Shown one piece after another: positions 44,766-49,408 of a stretch of DNA of 49,408 bases (position 1 is its first letter; each line of letters opens with the position of its first letter). Source of the stretch: Chitinophaga pinensis (lineage in GTDB: Bacteria > Bacteroidota > Bacteroidia > Chitinophagales > Chitinophagaceae); contig CAMDVD010000024.1 of the NCBI GenBank assembly GCA_945878115.1, positions 1 through 49,408 of the forward strand, written 5' to 3'. A model generated the notes under the pieces. It had not been told where the DNA came from, ran no database searches, and saw only the letters and a program-made list of their open reading frames with translations. A program made the translations under genes and the position numbers.

Positions 44766-46100
44766 ATGTCAAACAAACGAATCTATTGGATACTCGGAAT
44801 TACACTACTGTTGGTTGTTGTATTGTTGATACTATCGAAAGCTGGCGTTATCGGAACGGATTCTACAGTGAAAGTTGCTGTTGAAAAAGTAGGCAAATAC
44901 GATATCATTGAAACAGTTACAGCAAGTGGTAAAATCTATCCTGTGTCTGAAGTAAAAATAAGCCCAGATATATCTGGTGAAATTACTGAGCTATTTATTG
45001 AAGAAGGAGACAGCGTGTATAAAGGGCAAGTTTTAGCGAATATAAATTCTACCATTTATAAGTCGATGGTGAATAGAGCCAATGCACAACTCAATCAAAC
45101 CAAATCCTCTGTGTCGAATGCAAGTGCTTTAATGCAACAAGCGCAAGCACAATTAGATCAAGCAAATTCTACGTTCAAACGCAACAAAGAATTGTTTACG
45201 GAGAAAGTAATTAGTGCTGTCGAATTTGAAAATGCGGAAGCCACTTATAAATCGGCACTAGCTAGTTTCAATGCCGCTTCAGAAAACATTAAAGGAAATT
45301 CATTCGGTGTTGAAAGTGCACAAGCCAATGTTACAGAGGCTATGCAAAATTTAAATAAAACTACCATCTATGCACCAATGACTGGTATCGTATCGAAACT
45401 TTTTGTCAAAAAAGGAGAACGTGTAGTAGGAACTGCGCAAATGGCTGGTACAGAAATAATGCGTGTAGCAAATATGAGTAAAATGAAAGTGGATGTGGAA
45501 GTAGGAGAAAATGATATTCAGAAAGTAAAATATGGCGATACTGCTAATATAGAAGTGGAGGCTTATCCTTCTCGAAAATTCAAAGGTACTGTAGTACAAA
45601 TTTCACAATCTAGTACCGCAACTGGAATGCAACAAAGCATGTCATCGCTTACAGATCAAGTTACAAATTATACCGTGAGTATAGAATTAATTCCGAGTAG
45701 CTATCAAGATTTATTACAAATTGATACTCGTCATTTTCCTTTCCGTCCAGGCATGTCAGCATCCGTTGAAATACTTACGAAACATTTATTACAAGTGCTT
45801 GCAGTGCCTATCAATGCAGTAACTACTCGCGAAGGAGATGAAGATTCTAGTCTGCATAAAGACGAAAAAATAAAAGAATATGTGTTTGTAGTTGACGCCA
45901 AAAATAAAACAGCTTTAAAAGAAGTAACAACCAGTATTCAAGACAATGAGCATATCCAAATATTAACTGGGCTTACGCAAGGCGAACAAATTATCGTTGC
46001 GCCTTACAGTGCCATTGCTCGTTCACTCAAGAAAAATATGACAGTTAAAATAGTGCCTAAAAAAGATTTGTTTGATAAGAAAAAAGAAGAGAAGGAGTAG
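44766..46100 (+). CDS. Periplasmic adaptor (HlyD/MacA-type membrane fusion protein)
   Basis: A 444-residue adaptor with an N-terminal membrane anchor (WILGITLLLVVVLLILSKAG). The lipoyl-type half motifs (GEITELFIEEGDSVYKGQVLA and GIVSKLFVKKGERVVGTAQ) surround a helical hairpin (~100-190) rich in Gln/Ala/Asn. A beta-barrel and C-terminal domain follow to ~430, ending in a Lys/Glu tail. It links an inner-membrane transporter to TolC. MacA-type adaptors normally pair with a MacB-type ABC permease; none follows here, as the next genes are on the other strand. Confidence 0.9.
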   Translation: MSNKRIYWILGITLLLVVVLLILSKAGVIGTDSTVKVAVEKVGKYDIIETVTASGKIYPVSEVKISPDISGEITELFIEEGDSVYKGQVLANINSTIYKSMVNRANAQLNQTKSSVSNASALMQQAQAQLDQANSTFKRNKELFTEKVISAVEFENAEATYKSALASFNAASENIKGNSFGVESAQANVTEAMQNLNKTTIYAPMTGIVSKLFVKKGERVVGTAQMAGTEIMRVANMSKMKVDVEVGENDIQKVKYGDTANIEVEAYPSRKFKGTVVQISQSSTATGMQQSMSSLTDQVTNYTVSIELIPSSYQDLLQIDTRHFPFRPGMSASVEILTKHLLQVLAVPINAVTTREGDEDSSLHKDEKIKEYVFVVDAKNKTALKEVTTSIQDNEHIQILTGLTQGEQIIVAPYSAIARSLKKNMTVKIVPKKDLFDKKKEEKE

Positions 46101-46247
46101 AAGTAAAAAGTTTATGGTATTGATGAACTCAAACTAAAAAGACTATTTCATTTTTACAATAAAGGAGTAGGCATTGCCATTCATTTCAAATAAATTTAAG
46201 CAAAGTCTAGCGAGTTCAACATTCTGTCTAATAATTCAAAAGCTGTA

Positions 46248-46433
46248 TCAGTGCGTTGTACCGTATTCCTCCGTTTTAGTTTCATCCCATTTATAAATAT
46301 TCCCAAATTCATCAATTAATATTTCATCTGAATTTATTATGTCTTGCCTATCTACTCGGTACGAAAAGTCTTCAAGACTATCATAAACATCAATACTTTC
46401 TTCATCATCATCAATGAAAATTAAGAAAATCAT
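46248..46433 (-). CDS. Small acidic hypothetical protein
   Basis: A 61-residue, strongly acidic protein (DDDEESIDVYDSLEDF near the start). It has no signal peptide. Aromatic and charged residues (FGNIYKWDETKTEEYG) give a compact domain look reminiscent of small immunity-type proteins, but that is speculation. No motif points to a function. The gap to the next gene is ~140 bases. Confidence 0.45.
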   Translation of the reverse strand: MIFLIFIDDDEESIDVYDSLEDFSYRVDRQDIINSDEILIDEFGNIYKWDETKTEEYGTTH

Positions 46434-46576
46434 TTTATCTCGTTTTGTTTATGCACCGCATTACACCATGATTTGCTATGCAGAGCTTATTTCAAATATA
46501 CTTCTCTGGAAGAATTACACAAGATAGAAAATTAAATTTTGCACTTGTTGTAGAAAAATGTTTAAGTTAAGAGTAC

Positions 46577-49408
46577 TTATCGTATTAAAATGATATCCCC
46601 TTTCTTGGTATGTTTTTCGCCATCTGCTAAACATTTATACCTGAATATAAAATAGTAAGTATTGATGTCTAACATTTTACCCTTCAGCGTTCCGTCCCAA
46701 GAGTCTGTAATGTCGGAGGTTCCCCAAACTTTATTTCCCCATCGATCATAAATGTCCAATTGAATCATTTCTATTCCTGCTGCGGTAACTACACGCCACA
46801 CATCATTATTTTGATCTCCATTCGGGCTGAATGCATTTGGCAAATAGACTTCATCACAGCATGGGCCAGGTTCCAAATAAATGGAATCTTTTAATATGCA
46901 TCCAGTCCCATCGGTGATTTTGACTGTATATAATCCAGAGCGAAGACCGTCAATTTCGGCAGTCACTTGTTTTGGTTCAGTAGACCACTCATAGGAATAT
47001 GGATGATCACCGCCAATAGGAGTAGCTAAAATCCATCCTTCATTTCCAAAACCAAAACAACCAATATCTTTTTTAGTGAAGGTAACACGCATGGTATCTG
47101 TTGGTGGAGAAATAGTAGCTAGTGTATCAAATAAACATCCAGAACTATCCATCACGATCACTGTGTACGTATTCACTTTTAAATCTACAAACGTGCCATG
47201 TTTATTAATATACAAACCTGGCTTTAAATAATAGGTATAATTAAATCTACCTCCAGTGCCTTTGATAATTATTTTACCACCATCATGGTCAATACATTTT
47301 GGATCAAATGTACTTATCTCTGCACCAACTTTATCCGGCTCCCTTAATTCAATAAGGGTGTCTTTAGAACATCCCATTGCGTCTACTATCGTTAATGAAT
47401 AAGTCCCGCTTTTTAAATTTTGGTATATGCTATTTGTCCACAATGGAGATCCATTAAAAGAATAACTAAGCGGAGGTACACCGCCTGTTGCATTGATGAT
47501 GATACTGCCATTTGAATCGCCATGACATACAGGTTCTGTGCATATTAAACCTGGATCAATTTCTAAATTTTGAAGTATAATGACTTGTGTAGTCATGGTA
47601 CATCCATTGGCATCAATTGCTGTGACGGTATAGGTTCCACCAGGCAAAGAACTAAAGTCCCTGACTGTGTTTTGCACTCCATTATTTGGCAATAAAGTAA
47701 AAGTAAAAGTACCTACGCCACCAGCTGCTTCCACATGAATGGTACCAATCGTATCCGAATAACAAGTGATATCCTGATGCCTTACGTTGGTAAAATAAAT
47801 GAGAGACGGCTCTGTAATGTCTAAATTCGGAATTTCATTTTCACACCCATTTGCATCCTGCACCACAAGCGTATAGGTACCAGCATAAATATTTGGGAAT
47901 GCGCCGCTAGAGCTATTTAAACCTATTGGCAACAATGTAAATAAATATGGAGGCGTTCCGCCACTAGCTGCAGCACTGAGTGATCCGTTATTTGCTCCAT
48001 GGCAAGTTACATTACTACCATTGAGCAGCGATATACCAAGTGGCAAAGGCTCTAAGATAACAATGGTAGTACTGGTACTACAATTATTAGCATCCTTTGC
48101 TTCAATAGTATATGTATTACTGGAGAGACTGTTAAAATTCCCTGTGACATTGGTAATATTTCCTGGATTGATGGTATAATTAATTAATCCAACGCCCCCA
48201 GTTGCAGTAGAACTTATGGTTGCATTTCCATCGCCAAAACATAGAACATTAGTTTGCGTTGCATTCGTAAAATGAAGCAATGGTGGATCTACAATAATCA
48301 TTATGGTGCTGATGCTACAAGAATTTGCATCGATGGTAGTAACAGTATAGGTATTACCAGACAAATTAGAAAAAATACCGTTAGTCGTATTCAAATTAAG
48401 CGGCTGAATTTGATAACCTAATGGTGCTATTCCGCCAGTTGAATTAATCGTGATGATTCCATTGTTTTCACCATGACAAACCACATTAGTAGAAGATGTA
48501 CTGAGTATAATAAGCGCTGGTGGTTCAAAAACTACTGTACTTGAAGAACTAGTACAACCATTCGCATCACTGACAAGAATTGAATAGGTACTACCACTTA
48601 ATCCGTTAAAAAAACCATTCGTATTCGTAACACCTAACGGGAATAAGGTATAATTTAGAACACCTGTGCCACCACTTGCATTTACACTAATAGAGCCATT
48701 ACTAAGTTGATTACAAGTAACTGCATTATTGTAAACTGAATTGATAACAACAGAAGTTGGTTGTGCAATAAAGACGCTACTTGTTAGGCTACATCCATTC
48801 GCATCGCTCGCCACTACAGTGTAAGTTGTGTTGCCATTCAGATTCGTGAATACATTCGGCGCAATGAATGTACCTGATGGAATTAATGTATAGGTAATAG
48901 CAGGTGTACCACCAACAGTATTGATAATGATGCCACCATTTGCAGCAGTTGAACACAGTGTTCCGTTGGATATGATGGAAGAAAATGAGAGCGAATTCGG
49001 TTGGGTAATATTGATATTTGTTGCAATAGTACAACCATGTGCATCTGTACCTGTGATGCTATAATTTCCAGCAATCAAATTAGAAAATGAACCTGTATTG
49101 TTGCTTACATTTCCTGGCATAAGTATATAATTAATTACACCAGTACCGCCAATTACATTTAATGTAATGCTTCCATTATTGCCACCATAACATGAAATGT
49201 TTGATGAATTTGTACTCAATAAAACAGGGCCAGGATAAGTAAGCACGTTAGCTGTAGCAGTGGATGTACATCCATTTGCATCCTTTACTACTATAGTATA
49301 AGTATTTGCACACAACGAATTAAATAAGGTAGAAGATTGAAAAGGACCGCCATTTAAAGAATACGTATGTGCACCAATTCCATTATTGCTAAAAATAGTT
49401 AGTGATCC
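46577..49408 (-). CDS. SprB-repeat protein with CHU_C-type T9SS sorting domain (partial)
   Basis: The frame stays open through the right edge, so at least 943 residues are present and the N-terminus is missing. Ten SprB-like repeats of about 75 residues follow one another, each with a C(Y/H/F)G..NGS start, a GG(T/I)xxxxY middle and DANGC end. The last ~85 residues carry LPNAFSPNGDQNNDVW and a WDRWGN-like YDRWGNKVW, the gliding-motility-associated C-terminal domain exported by T9SS and attached through the type B route. SprB-type proteins act as surface adhesins in gliding; here binding or biofilm functions are also possible. It could be fused to other domains upstream. Confidence 0.92.
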   Translation of the reverse strand, partial: GSLTIFSNNGIGAHTYSLNGGPFQSSTLFNSLCANTYTIVVKDANGCTSTATANVLTYPGPVLLSTNSSNISCYGGNNGSITLNVIGGTGVINYILMPGNVSNNTGSFSNLIAGNYSITGTDAHGCTIATNINITQPNSLSFSSIISNGTLCSTAANGGIIINTVGGTPAITYTLIPSGTFIAPNVFTNLNGNTTYTVVASDANGCSLTSSVFIAQPTSVVINSVYNNAVTCNQLSNGSISVNASGGTGVLNYTLFPLGVTNTNGFFNGLSGSTYSILVSDANGCTSSSSTVVFEPPALIILSTSSTNVVCHGENNGIITINSTGGIAPLGYQIQPLNLNTTNGIFSNLSGNTYTVTTIDANSCSISTIMIIVDPPLLHFTNATQTNVLCFGDGNATISSTATGGVGLINYTINPGNITNVTGNFNSLSSNTYTIEAKDANNCSTSTTIVILEPLPLGISLLNGSNVTCHGANNGSLSAAASGGTPPYLFTLLPIGLNSSSGAFPNIYAGTYTLVVQDANGCENEIPNLDITEPSLIYFTNVRHQDITCYSDTIGTIHVEAAGGVGTFTFTLLPNNGVQNTVRDFSSLPGGTYTVTAIDANGCTMTTQVIILQNLEIDPGLICTEPVCHGDSNGSIIINATGGVPPLSYSFNGSPLWTNSIYQNLKSGTYSLTIVDAMGCSKDTLIELREPDKVGAEISTFDPKCIDHDGGKIIIKGTGGRFNYTYYLKPGLYINKHGTFVDLKVNTYTVIVMDSSGCLFDTLATISPPTDTMRVTFTKKDIGCFGFGNEGWILATPIGGDHPYSYEWSTEPKQVTAEIDGLRSGLYTVKITDGTGCILKDSIYLEPGPCCDEVYLPNAFSPNGDQNNDVWRVVTAAGIEMIQLDIYDRWGNKVWGTSDITDSWDGTLKGKMLDINTYYFIFRYKCLADGEKHTKKGDIILIR

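Noticed and set aside
46110-46247. Possible remnant ending MNGNAYSFIVKMK on the minus strand
   Set aside because: Only ~28 codons are open and it has no start support; too short to call.

Overview
The window looks like chromosomal DNA from an AT-rich member of the Bacteroidota. Four lines of evidence point there. At least six secreted proteins end in type IX secretion (T9SS) sorting domains: type A tails with a YPNPA/S/T motif, plus one CHU_C-type gliding-motility tail. Many promoters match the Bacteroidota -7 element TAnnTTTG. Several families are largely restricted to the phylum (DUF4175, DUF6048, DUF6452, SprB repeats). The intergenic DNA is rich in small palindromic repeats. A Chitinophagia-like lineage is a guess; the sequence alone does not fix the class.

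Left part (1-12.6 kb): an accessory, decaying region. It starts with the edge of a possible IS630-like transposase and a cluster of hairpins. It then holds a subtilisin-family T9SS peptidase, a beheaded S9 peptidase fragment, a leishmanolysin-like T9SS metalloprotease broken by two frameshifts, an intact S9 peptidase, and a REP-associated tyrosine transposase (RAYT) killed by three in-frame stops. The three peptidase loci and the dead RAYT are interleaved with copies of one repeat family (502-542, 4761-4944, 12133-12304).

Middle (12.6-24 kb): mostly housekeeping genes on the minus strand. These are a small lipoprotein, an overlapping korB/DUF6452/DUF6048 operon, thymidylate kinase, a secreted thioredoxin-fold T9SS protein and a membrane fatty-acid desaturase. 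A long foldback element separates the desaturase from a plus-strand GT-C glycosyltransferase, followed by a large DUF4175 membrane/coiled-coil protein.

24-32 kb: a translationally coupled pair of plus-strand T9SS substrates, a 1855-residue beta-helix protein and a 501-residue probable propeller. 31.6-36.2 kb: a hypothetical gene, ATP synthase epsilon and beta (atpC, atpD), a ZIP metal transporter and a TraB/GumN protein.

36-43 kb: a RelE/ParE-type toxin-antitoxin pair between two diverged repeats, a 21-bp minisatellite, a TPR protein, two uncharacterised genes, nadB, and a short secreted protein. An 84-bp higher-order tandem array follows, bounded by 28-bp direct repeats. 43-49.4 kb: a TolC/HlyD-type efflux pair without its inner-membrane pump, a small hypothetical gene, and a SprB-repeat adhesin-like protein that runs off the right edge.

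No rRNA, tRNA or CRISPR array was seen. The most distinctive content is the dense, layered repeat landscape and its association with broken or mobile-looking genes. I found no clear new defence or biosynthetic system.
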